This document shows positions 1-7,459 of a stretch of DNA of 9,967 bases, piece after piece; position 1 is the first letter of the stretch; every line of letters begins with the position of its first letter. The notes beneath the pieces were generated by a model. That model worked only from the letters and a program-made list of their open reading frames with translations. It did no database searches and was not told where the DNA came from. Location: assembly GCA_030453055.1 (NCBI GenBank), contig JAKDLC010000053.1:1-9967 (forward strand). Direction: 5' to 3'. A program made the translations under genes and the position numbers. The stretch comes from Nitrosospira sp. GTDB taxonomy: Bacteria; Pseudomonadota; Gammaproteobacteria; Burkholderiales; Nitrosomonadaceae.

Positions 1-165
1 CTCCATATAAAGGGGCGCCACGGTAGTGTTGGTTACGATCGCAACCCGCTTTCGCGGCAAATGGTTCAGAATAAGTTCAGGCTGACTCAGAATGCCGCTG
101 CCGATATGGATCGGGTAGCTGCGCTCACCGGACGCGGAGGTAAGACCTACTGTAATCGTTTGCAT
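1..165 (-). CDS. aroB: 3-dehydroquinate synthase, N-terminal fragment (runs off the left edge)
   Basis: AroB converts DAHP to 3-dehydroquinate, the second step of the shikimate pathway, in the cytosol using NAD and a divalent metal. Only the first 55 codons are in the window. The translation begins MQTITVGLTSASGERSYPI and continues IHIGSGIL, then RVAIVTNTTVAPLY. The N-terminal 'GERSYPIHIG' segment and the 'VAIVTNTTVAPLY' strand of the NAD-binding domain are typical of AroB. The ATG at 165-163 fits the usual family start, but the bases before it are A-rich with no clear Shine-Dalgarno. The reading frame is open to base 1. aroK, the common upstream partner of aroB, is absent; hemJ lies 112 bp upstream in the same direction. 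Recognition is from the conserved N-terminus only. Confidence 0.9.
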   Translation of the reverse strand, partial: MQTITVGLTSASGERSYPIHIGSGILSQPELILNHLPRKRVAIVTNTTVAPLYME

Positions 166-277
166 GGTTTTTATTGTTTTCGAAACGCCTGTTTCGTCGT
201 TCTCCTGAATCTGGCTGGCAGCCGCCGGAGATCGCGTACCTTCCCTTTGGGAATTAATGAGAAATAGCGAGTGATAC
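166..277 (-). other. hemJ-aroB intergenic spacer with two small hairpins
   Basis: This 112-bp gap lies between the hemJ stop and the aroB start. It holds two short perfect inverted repeats: CGAAAC-GCCT-GTTTCG at 181-196 and TTCCC-TTT-GGGAA at 241-253. Neither is followed by a T-run on either strand, so neither reads as an intrinsic terminator. No promoter could be picked out with confidence. Read-through from hemJ into aroB is therefore possible but not shown. Confidence 0.4.
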
Positions 278-703
278 TTACAACGGTTTTATTACCACCA
301 GCATTACCACGGCAAACAGGATCACCACCGGAATTTCATTGAACCAGCGATAATAAACGTGACCGTGCCGGTTGCGATCATGCTTGAAATCGGCGAGCAG
401 TTTACCGCAGTAGAGGTGATAGGCGATCAGCACGACCACCAGCGCAAGCTTGATATGCAGCCAGCCGCCGGAAATACCATAACCCAGCCAGAGCCACAGG
501 CCAAAGGCGATAGTGAGCACCGCCCCCGGTGTCATGATGCCATAATAGAGCTTGCGTTCCATCACCTTGAAACGCTCGATGCCGGGCGCGTCATCGCTCA
601 TCGCATGATAGACGAACAGACGCGGCAAATAAAACAGCCCGGCAAACCAGGTCACCATGAAAATGATATGTAGCGATTTTATCCATAAAATGGGGTCAGA
701 CAC
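278..703 (-). CDS. hemJ: HemJ-type protoporphyrinogen IX oxidase (UPF0093/TIGR00701 family)
   Basis: HemJ oxidises protoporphyrinogen IX to protoporphyrin IX, the penultimate step of haem synthesis, in the inner membrane. From the GTG at 703-701 the product is 141 residues, the usual family length. It has four hydrophobic segments (about 6-29, 55-75, 82-102 and 123-139). Family landmarks are LWIKSLHIIF with His12, GLFYLPRLFVYH (20-33), a His-X-Lys pair in the third segment (His83, Lys85) and RWFNEIP (119-125). The frame stays open upstream to 898, but that part is antisense-frame translation of the transposase gene. The GTG is preferred because AAGGA (713-709) stands 5 bases before it and because Trp7 to His12 are conserved. 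The next in-frame ATG (660-658) would remove His12 and half of the first membrane helix. The GTG lies inside the terminal repeat of the transposase element, so the native start may have been lost. Databases often call this family 'CopD-like'. Confidence 0.85.
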   Translation of the reverse strand: MSDPILWIKSLHIIFMVTWFAGLFYLPRLFVYHAMSDDAPGIERFKVMERKLYYGIMTPGAVLTIAFGLWLWLGYGISGGWLHIKLALVVVLIAYHLYCGKLLADFKHDRNRHGHVYYRWFNEIPVVILFAVVMLVVIKPL

Positions 704-709
704 GATTAT
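688..709 (+). repeat. Left terminal inverted repeat of the RAYT element
   Basis: The repeat is AAA followed by TGGGGTCAGACACGATTAT and is an exact reverse complement of 1448-1469. On the minus strand it contains the TGA stop of the transposase (698-696) and the GTG start of hemJ (703-701), which share the eight bases GTGTCTGA. Base 687 no longer matches its partner, which sets the outer limit of the perfect repeat. Confidence 0.9.
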
Positions 710-1403
710 CCTTTTTTCTTGGCCTGCCCACTCCCTTGGATGTGGCACGGCGTTGACCAACTGCCTCAATCTGTTTTTTGAATCTCTCCTCTCCCAAGGC
801 CCAGCTCTTGTGTGTGCATTCGCGAATCTCCGCCAGATCATCGTTGGAAATGACCGATTCGAATAATCGCCGATAGGCACGTTGTCTATCAGCCTCATCG
901 CGTCCCAAGCGCAAATACTCCTCGTGCAACACCAACCAGTTCGCGTTTAATCCCGGTTCGCCTTGTGCATTGTAGCGATAGCTCGACCAGGGATAATCCT
1001 CGGGATAAGCAACGATACCTGCCCGCACCGGGTTGAGCTCGATGTACCGCATCAGGGTCAGCAGGTATTGTTCACTATCCACGATTGTTGCCCGGTAGCG
1101 CCCTTCCCAAAGTGTGCCACTGCGCCGGTAAGTGTAATTGAAGTATTGCACGTAACGTCTACCGACGGCCTGGAAGACTTTGCTGATGCTATCGTCGAAT
1201 TCCGGCGACGCTAATAGATGGATATGGTTGGTCATCCAGACATAGGCATGGATGGCGAGGCCGTGCTTGCTGGCCGCTTCTACCAAGGCATTGCGAAAAA
1301 ACTGATAGTCTGCCTCAACAACAAAGATTGCCTGCCGGTTGTTGCCGCGCTGGATGATATGCTGCGGTTGGCCGGGAATGGTGTAGCGTGGAAGGCGGGC
1401 CAT
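696..1403 (-). CDS. REP-associated tyrosine transposase (RAYT, Y1/HUH family)
   Basis: This 235-residue protein belongs to the IS200-like Y1 transposase superfamily, whose members cut and rejoin single-stranded DNA through a 5'-phosphotyrosine. The N-terminus has the RAYT motif ('PGQPQHIIQRGNNRQAIF', 10-27). The HUH motif is NHIHLL (His60 and His62). YVQYFNYTYRRSGTLWEGRY (84-103) is the family's 'GtlWegRy' block. The likely nucleophile is Tyr120 in RYIELNPVRAG, equivalent to Tyr115 of E. coli TnpA-REP. A C-terminal extension ends in a basic tail with an AT-hook-like GRPRKK (226-231), common in longer RAYTs. The ATG at 1403-1401 is chosen because the conserved N-terminus begins there; no strong Shine-Dalgarno precedes it. 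The frame is intact with all motifs present, so the enzyme may be active. Its stop lies within the left terminal repeat. Confidence 0.93.
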   Translation of the reverse strand: MARLPRYTIPGQPQHIIQRGNNRQAIFVVEADYQFFRNALVEAASKHGLAIHAYVWMTNHIHLLASPEFDDSISKVFQAVGRRYVQYFNYTYRRSGTLWEGRYRATIVDSEQYLLTLMRYIELNPVRAGIVAYPEDYPWSSYRYNAQGEPGLNANWLVLHEEYLRLGRDEADRQRAYRRLFESVISNDDLAEIRECTHKSWALGEERFKKQIEAVGQRRATSKGVGRPRKKDNRV

Positions 1404-1430
1404 GGCGGTTCATCGGAACTAAATGCGTGG

Positions 1431-1460
1431 AGTATAGCATAGCAGAAATAATCGTGTCTG
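1431..1460 (-). promoter_or_regulatory. Possible weak promoter for the transposase gene
   Basis: On the minus strand TATACT (1436-1431) could be a -10 box. CAGACA (1460-1455), inside the right terminal repeat, could be a -35 box with an 18-bp spacer. The -10 is good and the -35 matches four of six consensus bases. If real, the transposase, and possibly hemJ behind it, would have element-borne transcription in addition to read-through from the suf operon. This is inference from short motifs only. Confidence 0.3.
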
Positions 1461-1469
1461 ACCCCATTT
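1448..1469 (+). repeat. Right terminal inverted repeat of the RAYT element
   Basis: This is the exact reverse complement of 688-709 (ATAATCGTGTCTGACCCC followed by ATTT). Its outer two bases (1468-1469) are also the last two bases of the nfu TAA stop codon (1470-1468), so the element abuts nfu directly without changing the nfu product. Confidence 0.9.
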
Positions 1470-2028
1470 ACGTCGCGATAACTTCGATATCGGGTTCTAT
1501 CGATCTCAACATATTCTGAATGCCCCTCAGCGTGCCTGAGATCGAGCTTGGACAAGTGCCGCAGGCACCCTGATAGTGTACGTTGAGTTTATTTCCGTCG
1601 AGACCGAGCACGTGGAGATCGCCGCCGTCGTTTTGCAGATAGGGCCGTATCTCCTCGTCAAGCATTTCGTTGATTGCGGCGAGGCGCTTCTGGGCCTCGG
1701 GGCTCAAACCGGCGATAGCGGTGGATGCCGCCGCAACTGTCGCGGCCGATTGCGCATTCGCCGCGGGAGCGGCGCGGATCGGATCGGCGACTTCGCGGGC
1801 CAGATCCTGCCAGTCGGCGCCGCCATCCTGCGTGATCGTGATCCAGCGATCGACATAAAACACGTTGGTCACATGATCGATGTCAAACAACGCCGCAGCC
1901 AGAGGATCGTCCCTGGCCTGCTCGGCATTGTCATACGAGTGCGTCACTCCCCACGTCAACGGCTCCTTGAGGATGAATTTCAATGCGTTCCGGTTTGGCG
2001 TACCCTCTATTTCAGATATTTTCGGCAT
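1468..2028 (-). CDS. Nfu-type Fe-S scaffold/carrier (Nfu_N + NifU C-terminal domain)
   Basis: Nfu proteins hold a [4Fe-4S] cluster between two subunits and pass it to target enzymes. The 186-residue product has an Nfu N-terminal domain at about 5-85 (ALKFILKEPL, then LFDIDHVTNVFYVDRWITIT). An Ala-rich linker (about 83-107) follows, then the NifU-like C-terminal domain (about 113-182). That domain carries the cluster-binding Cys156-Gly-Thr-Cys159 in GACGTCPSS. The layout resembles NFU1-type proteins more than E. coli NfuA, whose N-terminal domain is A-type-like. The ATG at 2028-2026 follows a strong GGAGGAG Shine-Dalgarno. The gene lies 24 bp after sufU and is the last SUF-related gene of the operon. 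The transposase element begins at its stop codon. Confidence 0.93.
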   Translation of the reverse strand: MPKISEIEGTPNRNALKFILKEPLTWGVTHSYDNAEQARDDPLAAALFDIDHVTNVFYVDRWITITQDGGADWQDLAREVADPIRAAPAANAQSAATVAAASTAIAGLSPEAQKRLAAINEMLDEEIRPYLQNDGGDLHVLGLDGNKLNVHYQGACGTCPSSISGTLRGIQNMLRSIEPDIEVIAT

Positions 2029-2052
2029 TTTCTCCTCCTGCCAGATGTCGGA

Positions 2053-2535
2053 TCAGGCATCACCGATCGCGGCGTGCATCGGATCATCCTCAGACTCCGT
2101 CGAGATACTCGTAACGGAATGGAGCGCCGCATGCAGCGTGTGCCACGGCAGAATCGCGCATTTGACGCGCGTCGGCAGATCGCGCACTCCCGCAAATACC
2201 GTAAGTCGTCCCAGATGATGAGGGCTGTCAAGGTCAAGCTTACCCATCGCCATATCGCGAAATTCCTGAAACAATGTTTCGGCATCCGTGCGCGTCTTGC
2301 CCTTGACAACGGCGGTCATCATGGAGGCGGACGCCTTGCAGATCGCGCACGACTCACCGTGGAACGCGATGCGATCGATGCGCTCCCCGTCGAGATCAAG
2401 CGCAATGTCGAGATGATCGCCACATAGCGGATTATGACCGACAGCCTGGTGACTTGCCTTGTCGAGCGTACCGTAATTGCGGGGCTTTTTATTGTGATCG
2501 AGGATCACCTCTTGATAGAGCGATTTTGTATTCAT
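2053..2535 (-). CDS. sufU: SufU-type zinc-dependent sulfur-transfer protein
   Basis: SufU takes persulfide sulfur from the SufS cysteine desulfurase and delivers it to the SufBCD scaffold. The 160-residue product has the IscU/SufU fold motifs NPLCGD (Cys38, Asp40), GESCAICKASASMM (Cys63) and RVKCAILPW (Cys126). The Cys/Asp/Cys/Cys set corresponds to the zinc ligands Cys41, Asp43, Cys66 and Cys128 of Bacillus subtilis SufU. The stretch between the second and third conserved Cys is longer than in IscU, as expected for SufU. The LPPVK-like motif recognised by HscA in IscU is not evident. The ATG overlaps the sufS stop by one base (TAATG), which suggests translational coupling; the Shine-Dalgarno is weak. 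No sufE is present, so SufU probably replaces SufE here. Confidence 0.92.
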   Translation of the reverse strand: MNTKSLYQEVILDHNKKPRNYGTLDKASHQAVGHNPLCGDHLDIALDLDGERIDRIAFHGESCAICKASASMMTAVVKGKTRTDAETLFQEFRDMAMGKLDLDSPHHLGRLTVFAGVRDLPTRVKCAILPWHTLHAALHSVTSISTESEDDPMHAAIGDA

Positions 2536-3794
2536 TAGGTGAAAATCTTCTGTACCGTGCGAAGGCCTGCGATAAATGTATCGACTTCGGCCATCGTATT
2601 ATAAAACGCAAATGAGGCGCGTGTCGTCGCCGGTACCTTGAGGCGCAACATCACCGGCTGTACACAATGGTGACCCGTACGTACCGCGACCCCTTCCTGA
2701 TTCAGCAGCGTACCGATATCATGCGGATGTATGCCATCGACCTTGAACGACAGCACGGCGGTCTTCATGGCAGCCGTGCCAATGATGTGCACGCCCGGCA
2801 ATGGGCCTATCTGTTCGGTCGCATAGTTTAGCAGTTCAGTTTCCTGCGCCGCGATGGCGTCCAACCCTAGCGCGGACAAGTAATCAACCGCGGTGCCGAG
2901 CCCGATCGCAGCCGCGATCGGAGGCGTACCGGCTTCGAATTTGTGCGGAATGGCATTGTAGGTGGTTTTTTCGAACGTCACCGACAAAATCATATCCCCG
3001 CCGCCTTTGAATGGCTGCATGCGCTCGAGCAGTTCGGCCTTGCCATACAGGACGCCAATGCCTGTCGGGCCGCACAATTTGTGGCCCGAAAAAGCATAGA
3101 AATCGCAGTCGAGATCCTGCACGTCCACTTTCATATGCGGAACCGCCTGCGCCCCGTCAATGAGTACCGGCACCCCGCGTGCATGCGCGAACGCAATCAT
3201 GGACTTGATCGGGTTGATGGTACCTAGCGCATTCGACACGTGCAGCACGCCGACGAATTTCGTGCGTTCGTTAAACAATTTCTCGTATTCATCGACAAGG
3301 AGTTCGCCCGCATCGTTGATGGGCACGACACGTATCTTTGCGCCCTTCTCTTCCGCCAGCATCTGCCAGGGAACGATGTTCGAATGGTGTTCAAGCGTGG
3401 TCAGAATGATTTCATCGCCGGCGCCGATGAATTTGCGGCCATAACCGTGCATCACCAGATTGATCGAATCCGTGGTGCCGCTGGTGAAAATGACTTCCCT
3501 ATCTTCGCTCGCGTTGATGAAGCGTTGCAGTTTTCGACGGGATTCCTCGTATTCGGCGGTCGCCGTTTCCGACAAATAATGCACGCCACGATTGATATTG
3601 GCATGTTCCGTGGTTTGGTAGCGCACCAGACGGTCGATCACCGGCTGCGGCATCTGGCTGGAGGCCGCGTTATCAAGGTAGACCAGCGGCTTGCCATTGA
3701 CCTGGAGCCGGAGGATCGGGAAATCCGCGCGGATATCTTCGACATCGAACATCGGAGCGAATTGAGGTTTCAAATCAGTCTCGATAAGCTTCAT
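2535..3794 (-). CDS. sufS: SufS group II cysteine desulfurase
   Basis: SufS is a cytosolic PLP enzyme that removes sulfur from L-cysteine as an enzyme-bound persulfide for Fe-S assembly. The 419-residue product has the aminotransferase class V fold. His136 (LEHHSN) stacks on PLP. Asp213 and Gln216 lie in IDGAQA, and Lys239 (SGHKL) is the Schiff-base lysine. Cys377 (RTGHHCVQP) is the catalytic cysteine, and Arg392 binds the substrate carboxylate. All sit 13 residues after their E. coli SufS equivalents (123, 200, 203, 226, 364 and 379). The RTGHHC motif assigns it to the SufS group and not to IscS. Translation from the ATG at 3794-3792, 3 bases after the sufD stop, gives about 13 extra N-terminal residues relative to E. 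coli. Met15 is an alternative start, but neither has a strong Shine-Dalgarno. Confidence 0.96.
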   Translation of the reverse strand: MKLIETDLKPQFAPMFDVEDIRADFPILRLQVNGKPLVYLDNAASSQMPQPVIDRLVRYQTTEHANINRGVHYLSETATAEYEESRRKLQRFINASEDREVIFTSGTTDSINLVMHGYGRKFIGAGDEIILTTLEHHSNIVPWQMLAEEKGAKIRVVPINDAGELLVDEYEKLFNERTKFVGVLHVSNALGTINPIKSMIAFAHARGVPVLIDGAQAVPHMKVDVQDLDCDFYAFSGHKLCGPTGIGVLYGKAELLERMQPFKGGGDMILSVTFEKTTYNAIPHKFEAGTPPIAAAIGLGTAVDYLSALGLDAIAAQETELLNYATEQIGPLPGVHIIGTAAMKTAVLSFKVDGIHPHDIGTLLNQEGVAVRTGHHCVQPVMLRLKVPATTRASFAFYNTMAEVDTFIAGLRTVQKIFT

Positions 3795-3797
3795 GGT

Positions 3798-5114
3798 TCA
3801 GTTTTTCCGGGTTTGCTCGAGCACGGTCTGCTCAAGCCGGTGTTTGAGCGACGCAATGGATATGCGGTCGATGATTTCAGCGCCGAACGCATACGTCAGT
3901 AGATTGCGTGCCGCGATCTCGGATAGCCCGCGGCTCTTCAGATAGAATATTTCCTCATTGTCGAGTTGGCCGACGGTTGCCCCGTGTGCACATTTTACAT
4001 CGTCCGCGAAAATTTCCAGCTGCGGCTTGGTATCGACGCGCGCCTTGGCGTTCAACAGCAAATTGCGGCTCGACTGGGAGGAATCGGTGCGCTGCGCACC
4101 CGGGCGCACCATGATCTTGCCGTTGAACACCGCGTGCGCGGCGCCGTCGACGATGCATTTATGTGACTGGCGGCTGACGCCATGCGGCTGCGCATGGTCG
4201 ATACAGGTATGCGTATCGGCAAGTTGGCGTCCGGTGATCAACGCCAACCCGTCAACAGCGCACTCGGCTCCCTCGGCCGCAAGCCGCACGTTCAGGTTGT
4301 AGCGCGAAATGCGCGCGCCAAGTGCGACGCTGACCGATTGATAGCGGCTTGCACGCGCGAGCGACACGGCGCAGTTTGCAATATGAAAAGCCTCGGTACT
4401 GTCGCGCTGAACCCGGATGTGGTCAACCCGGGCATTATCGGCAAGCGCGATTTCAGTCACCGCATTGGTTACGTACGCTTCTTCCTGCAACGCGACGTAA
4501 TCCTCGACCACCGTTACCGCACTGCCGGATTCGGCAATCAACAGACAGCGCGGATGGCTTGCCGCCTCTTTTTGCGTCGCGACGAACAATAGATGCACCG
4601 GCTTCTCAACTGCTGCATTGCGCGGTGCGATGATCAACGCTCCGTCATGCAGGAATGCGGTATTGAGCGCGGCAAACACGTTGTCCTGAAACCCGGCATG
4701 ACGGCCGAGATGCGGCTCTATTGCGGTTGCATGAGCAGACACCGCACTCGACAGATTCGTGACGACCAGACCGAGGTCCGTAGCTTCATTCGACGGCGTG
4801 GACAACCGAGGCGCATACACCCCATCGATAAACACGAGCCGGATTGCCGCTTCTTCCGGACAGAAGCGCTCGACGTCCGCGGTTTGCAGCGACGACACCG
4901 CCCGCACCGGCTGAAACGACAGCTTGGCGAGCGGAGATATATCGGTGAAGCGCCACTCCTCGTCGCGTGTAGGCGGCACTTTCAGCGTCCCGGCGCGATC
5001 GACCGCATCGGCCCGCAACTGATTAAGCCATGCCAATGGGCTTGACGGAAGCCGCGGCTGCCCTTGAAGCAGGGTTTCGAGATAGCTCCCGGCGGTAACC
5101 ATGCTCACGCTCAT
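3798..5114 (-). CDS. sufD: SufD, Fe-S scaffold subunit of SufBC2D
   Basis: SufD pairs with SufB to form the beta-helix scaffold on which SufC drives cluster assembly. The 438-residue product carries the family N-terminal 'DEEWRFTDISPL' block (51-62). The conserved C-terminal core runs from FNGKIMVRPGA (330-340) through DSSQSSRNLLLN. It includes Cys375 and His377 in KCAHGATVGQLD, matching Cys358 and His360 of E. coli SufD at the SufB-SufD interface. A C-terminal helical domain follows (about 386-430). The ATG at 5114-5112 overlaps the sufC stop (ATGA). A GGAG sits only two bases before this ATG and is better spaced for the in-frame GTG at 5108-5106, so the true start could be two codons later. 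Met5 is a third option. Confidence 0.95.
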   Translation of the reverse strand: MSVSMVTAGSYLETLLQGQPRLPSSPLAWLNQLRADAVDRAGTLKVPPTRDEEWRFTDISPLAKLSFQPVRAVSSLQTADVERFCPEEAAIRLVFIDGVYAPRLSTPSNEATDLGLVVTNLSSAVSAHATAIEPHLGRHAGFQDNVFAALNTAFLHDGALIIAPRNAAVEKPVHLLFVATQKEAASHPRCLLIAESGSAVTVVEDYVALQEEAYVTNAVTEIALADNARVDHIRVQRDSTEAFHIANCAVSLARASRYQSVSVALGARISRYNLNVRLAAEGAECAVDGLALITGRQLADTHTCIDHAQPHGVSRQSHKCIVDGAAHAVFNGKIMVRPGAQRTDSSQSSRNLLLNAKARVDTKPQLEIFADDVKCAHGATVGQLDNEEIFYLKSRGLSEIAARNLLTYAFGAEIIDRISIASLKHRLEQTVLEQTRKN

Positions 5115-5899
5115 GCTCCGGCTGCGTCACGTTGCTCGACGCCGACCCAATCGTAGCCGCGCGCCTCGAGATCGAGCGCAAGCGCTTTGCCGCCGGTCTT
5201 GATGATGCGGCCCGCCGTCATCACATGTACGTAATCCGGCTCGATATAATTGAGCAGACGCTGGTAGTGCGTCACCAATATGATCGCATTGTCCTTGTTG
5301 GCAAGCTGGTTCACGCCATTCGTCACGATCCTGAGCGCATCGATATCCAGACCGGAGTCGGTCTCATCGAGAATCGCCAGCCGCGGTTCCAGCAGCGCCA
5401 TCTGCAATATTTCGTTTCTTTTCTTCTCTCCGCCCGAAAAGCCCTCGTTGACGCCGCGATCAAGAAAATCCGGGTTCATTTCTAGCAACTTCATTTTCTC
5501 GCGCACAAAGTCTTCAAACTCGAGCGGATCGAGCTCGTCCCTGCCTCGTTGCGCTTGAACGGTATTGTAGGCGAGCCGCAGGAAATGACTGTTGGCGACG
5601 CCGGGTATCTCGATCGGATACTGAAAAGCGAGAAACAGGCCGGCGCGCGCGCGTTCCTCCGGTTCGAGGCCGAACAAATCGTTGCCTTCGAACGTCACCG
5701 AACCGCCGGTGACCTTATAAGCGTTGTGACCGGCGAGCACCTTTGCGAAGGTGCTTTTTCCCGAGCCATTCGTTCCCATAATCGCATGCACCTCACCGCT
5801 TCTAACGGTCAGATCGATACCTTTGAGTATCTCGATGCCGTTCACGGTCGCCCGCAGCCCGCGTACTTCAAGCAGCGTTTTGCTGTCCTGATAAATCAT
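5111..5899 (-). CDS. sufC: SufC, ABC-type ATPase of the SufBC2D complex
   Basis: SufC hydrolyses ATP to drive rearrangement of the SufB-SufD scaffold; it is cytosolic and not a transporter. In the 262-residue product, Walker A is GTNGSGKST (42-50). The Q-loop is in [10 protein letters not shown], and the signature is [10 protein letters not shown], a SufC-specific version. Walker B runs into [12 protein letters not shown], and the switch histidine is in VTHYQRLL. The length is slightly above the usual 248 or so residues because of a longer C-terminus. The ATG overlaps the sufB stop by four bases (ATGA). A GGGAG within the end of sufB lies six bases before it, so the start is well supported. 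Confidence 0.97.
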   Translation of the reverse strand: MIYQDSKTLLEVRGLRATVNGIEILKGIDLTVRSGEVHAIMGTNGSGKSTFAKVLAGHNAYKVTGGSVTFEGNDLFGLEPEERARAGLFLAFQYPIEIPGVANSHFLRLAYNTVQAQRGRDELDPLEFEDFVREKMKLLEMNPDFLDRGVNEGFSGGEKKRNEILQMALLEPRLAILDETDSGLDIDALRIVTNGVNQLANKDNAIILVTHYQRLLNYIEPDYVHVMTAGRIIKTGGKALALDLEARGYDWVGVEQRDAAGA

Positions 5900-7332
5900 C
5901 CGACACTCCCTTCGAGCTTGAAGCCGAGCAGCTTGGTCGCCTCCACCGCAAACTCCATCGGCAACTGTTGAAATACGTCCTTGCAGAATCCATTGATGAT
6001 CATCGATACCGCTTCCTCGTTACCGATGCCGCGTTGCGCAAAGTAAAACAACTGATCTTCGCCGATCTTCGACGTCGATGCTTCATGCTCGACTTTGGCG
6101 CTGTGGTTGCGAACCTGGATGTAGGGAAAGGTATTCGCCCCGCACTGGTCGCCGATCAGCATCGAATCGCATTGCGAATAGTTGCGCGCACCGGCGGCGG
6201 TAGGCGCAATCCTGACCAATCCACGGTAGCTGTTGTTGGAATGACCGGCCGAGATACCTTTGCTGACTATGGTGCTGCGCGTATTTTTACCGAGGTGGAC
6301 CATCTTGGTGCCGGTGTCGGCCTGCTGATAATTGTTGGTGACCGCTACCGAATAGAATTCACCCACCGAATTATCGCCCTGCAAAATGCAGGAAGGATAC
6401 TTCCAGGTGATCGCCGAACCGGTCTCAACCTGGGTCCATGACACGCGAGAATTGACACCCTTGGCCAACCCGCGCTTGGTGACGAAATTATAGATCCCGC
6501 CCAGGCCGTTTTCGTCGCCCGCATACCAGTTCTGCACCGTCGAATACTTGATGTCGGCGTTGTCGAGCGCAACCAGTTCGACCACCGCCGCGTGCAACTG
6601 GTTGGTATCGAACTTGGGCGCGGTACACCCTTCGAGATACGAAACCGACGCGTCCTCTTCGGCAATGATCAGGGTGCGCTCGAACTGCCCCGATTCCTCG
6701 GTATTGATGCGAAAGTAGGTTGACAGATCCATGGGGCATTTGACGCCCTTCGGGAGGAAGCAGAATGTGCCGTCGGTAAAGACCGCCGAGTTGAGCGCCG
6801 CGTAATAATTGTCACCCACCGGCACCACGGCGCCGAGATACTGTTTCACCAGATCGGGATGCATCTGGACGGCTTCCGAAATCGAACAGAAAATAATGCC
6901 GACCTCGGCCAGCTTCTGCTTGTATGTGGTCGCAACCGACACGCTGTCGAAAATCACGTCGACCGCGACGCCGGCAAGCGCGGCCCGCTCGTGCATCGGC
7001 ACACCGAGCTTTTCAAACGTGCGCAGCAACTCGGGATCGACCTCGTCCATGCTGCTCAGCTTCTGCTTGGGCTTTGGCGCCGAATAGTAACTGATCGCCT
7101 GAAAATCAATCTTCGGGTAGGTAACGTTCGGCCATTTCGGCTCTTCCATCTTTAGCCATTGCTGATAGGCCTTGAGCCGGAATTCAAGCAGCCACGCAGG
7201 TTCATTTTTCTTGGCTGAAATCAGCCGGATGGTGTCTTCATTAAGCCCTCTTGGCGCGACATCGGACTCGATTTCGGTGACGAAACCGTGCTTATAGGGC
7301 TGATTGACCAGATTTTGCAGTACTGCGCTCAT
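5896..7332 (-). CDS. sufB: SufB, Fe-S scaffold subunit of SufBC2D
   Basis: SufB is the scaffold on which the nascent cluster is built from SufS-derived sulfur. From the ATG at 7332-7330 the product is 478 residues starting [17 protein letters not shown]. That start is preferred over an upstream in-frame GTG (7356-7354) because GGAG lies eight bases before it and SufB proteins usually begin here. The C-terminal beta-helix core has [11 protein letters not shown] with Cys388 and [15 protein letters not shown] with Glu417. These match Cys405 and Glu434 of E. coli SufB, which are needed for cluster formation. The end, [17 protein letters not shown], is typical. The gene overlaps sufC by four bases. 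It is separated from the upstream A-type carrier gene by about 260 bp containing repeats. Confidence 0.97.
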   Translation of the reverse strand: MSAVLQNLVNQPYKHGFVTEIESDVAPRGLNEDTIRLISAKKNEPAWLLEFRLKAYQQWLKMEEPKWPNVTYPKIDFQAISYYSAPKPKQKLSSMDEVDPELLRTFEKLGVPMHERAALAGVAVDVIFDSVSVATTYKQKLAEVGIIFCSISEAVQMHPDLVKQYLGAVVPVGDNYYAALNSAVFTDGTFCFLPKGVKCPMDLSTYFRINTEESGQFERTLIIAEEDASVSYLEGCTAPKFDTNQLHAAVVELVALDNADIKYSTVQNWYAGDENGLGGIYNFVTKRGLAKGVNSRVSWTQVETGSAITWKYPSCILQGDNSVGEFYSVAVTNNYQQADTGTKMVHLGKNTRSTIVSKGISAGHSNNSYRGLVRIAPTAAGARNYSQCDSMLIGDQCGANTFPYIQVRNHSAKVEHEASTSKIGEDQLFYFAQRGIGNEEAVSMIINGFCKDVFQQLPMEFAVEATKLLGFKLEGSVG

Positions 7333-7421
7333 TAGATTGACTCCAATATCGTTCACGTCGAAGAAAAACGCCGAACCCGTTATCCCAAATTCTTTCGCAT
7401 CCTTTCGCTCCTTCGATATCC

Positions 7422-7452
7422 CGTCTGGATTCCCGCTTTCGCGGGAATGACG
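7422..7452. repeat. dRS3-like palindromic repeat
   Basis: The core attcccgctttcgcgggaat (7429-7448) is a perfect 8-bp stem with a 4-base loop, and CGTC (7422-7425) and GACG (7449-7452) extend the symmetry. It fits the ATTCCC-N8-GGGAAT pattern described for neisserial dRS3, which recurs in many proteobacterial genomes. No T-run follows it on either strand, so it is not an intrinsic terminator. In RNA it would fold stably in the suf leader. Confidence 0.8.
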
Positions 7453-7459
7453 AAGCTCT

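Larger units (their letters stand above)
688..1469 (-). mobile_element. TIR-flanked RAYT (HUH transposase) element, about 782 bp
   Basis: A single transposase gene is bounded by perfect 22-bp inverted repeats at 688-709 and 1448-1469. It sits exactly between the nfu stop codon and the hemJ start, in the same orientation as the host operon. The bases just outside the two repeats (ataaa on the left, acgtc on the right) do not form a direct repeat, so no target-site duplication is visible; HUH single-strand transposition does not produce one. The outer limits are inferred from the repeats alone. The true element could be a few bases shorter, starting at the shared TGGGG. Confidence 0.8.

Noticed and set aside
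47..59. CCCGCTTTCGCGG near the left edge, sharing 13 bases with the dRS3-like core
   Set aside because: It lies inside conserved aroB coding sequence (LPRKRVAIV) and lacks the flanking ATTCC/GGAAT arms, so the likeness is probably chance.
181..253. Hairpins between hemJ and aroB as terminators
   Set aside because: Stems are only 5-6 bp and no T-run follows on either strand.
704..898. N-terminal extension of hemJ up to an ATG at 898
   Set aside because: The added 65 residues are an out-of-frame reading of the transposase 3' part, are not membrane-like and have no HemJ likeness. The conserved protein begins near the GTG at 703.
1576..2427. Long plus-strand open frame opposite nfu and sufU
   Set aside because: It is antisense to two well-supported genes, has low-complexity Arg-rich composition and matches no family, as expected for a shadow frame.
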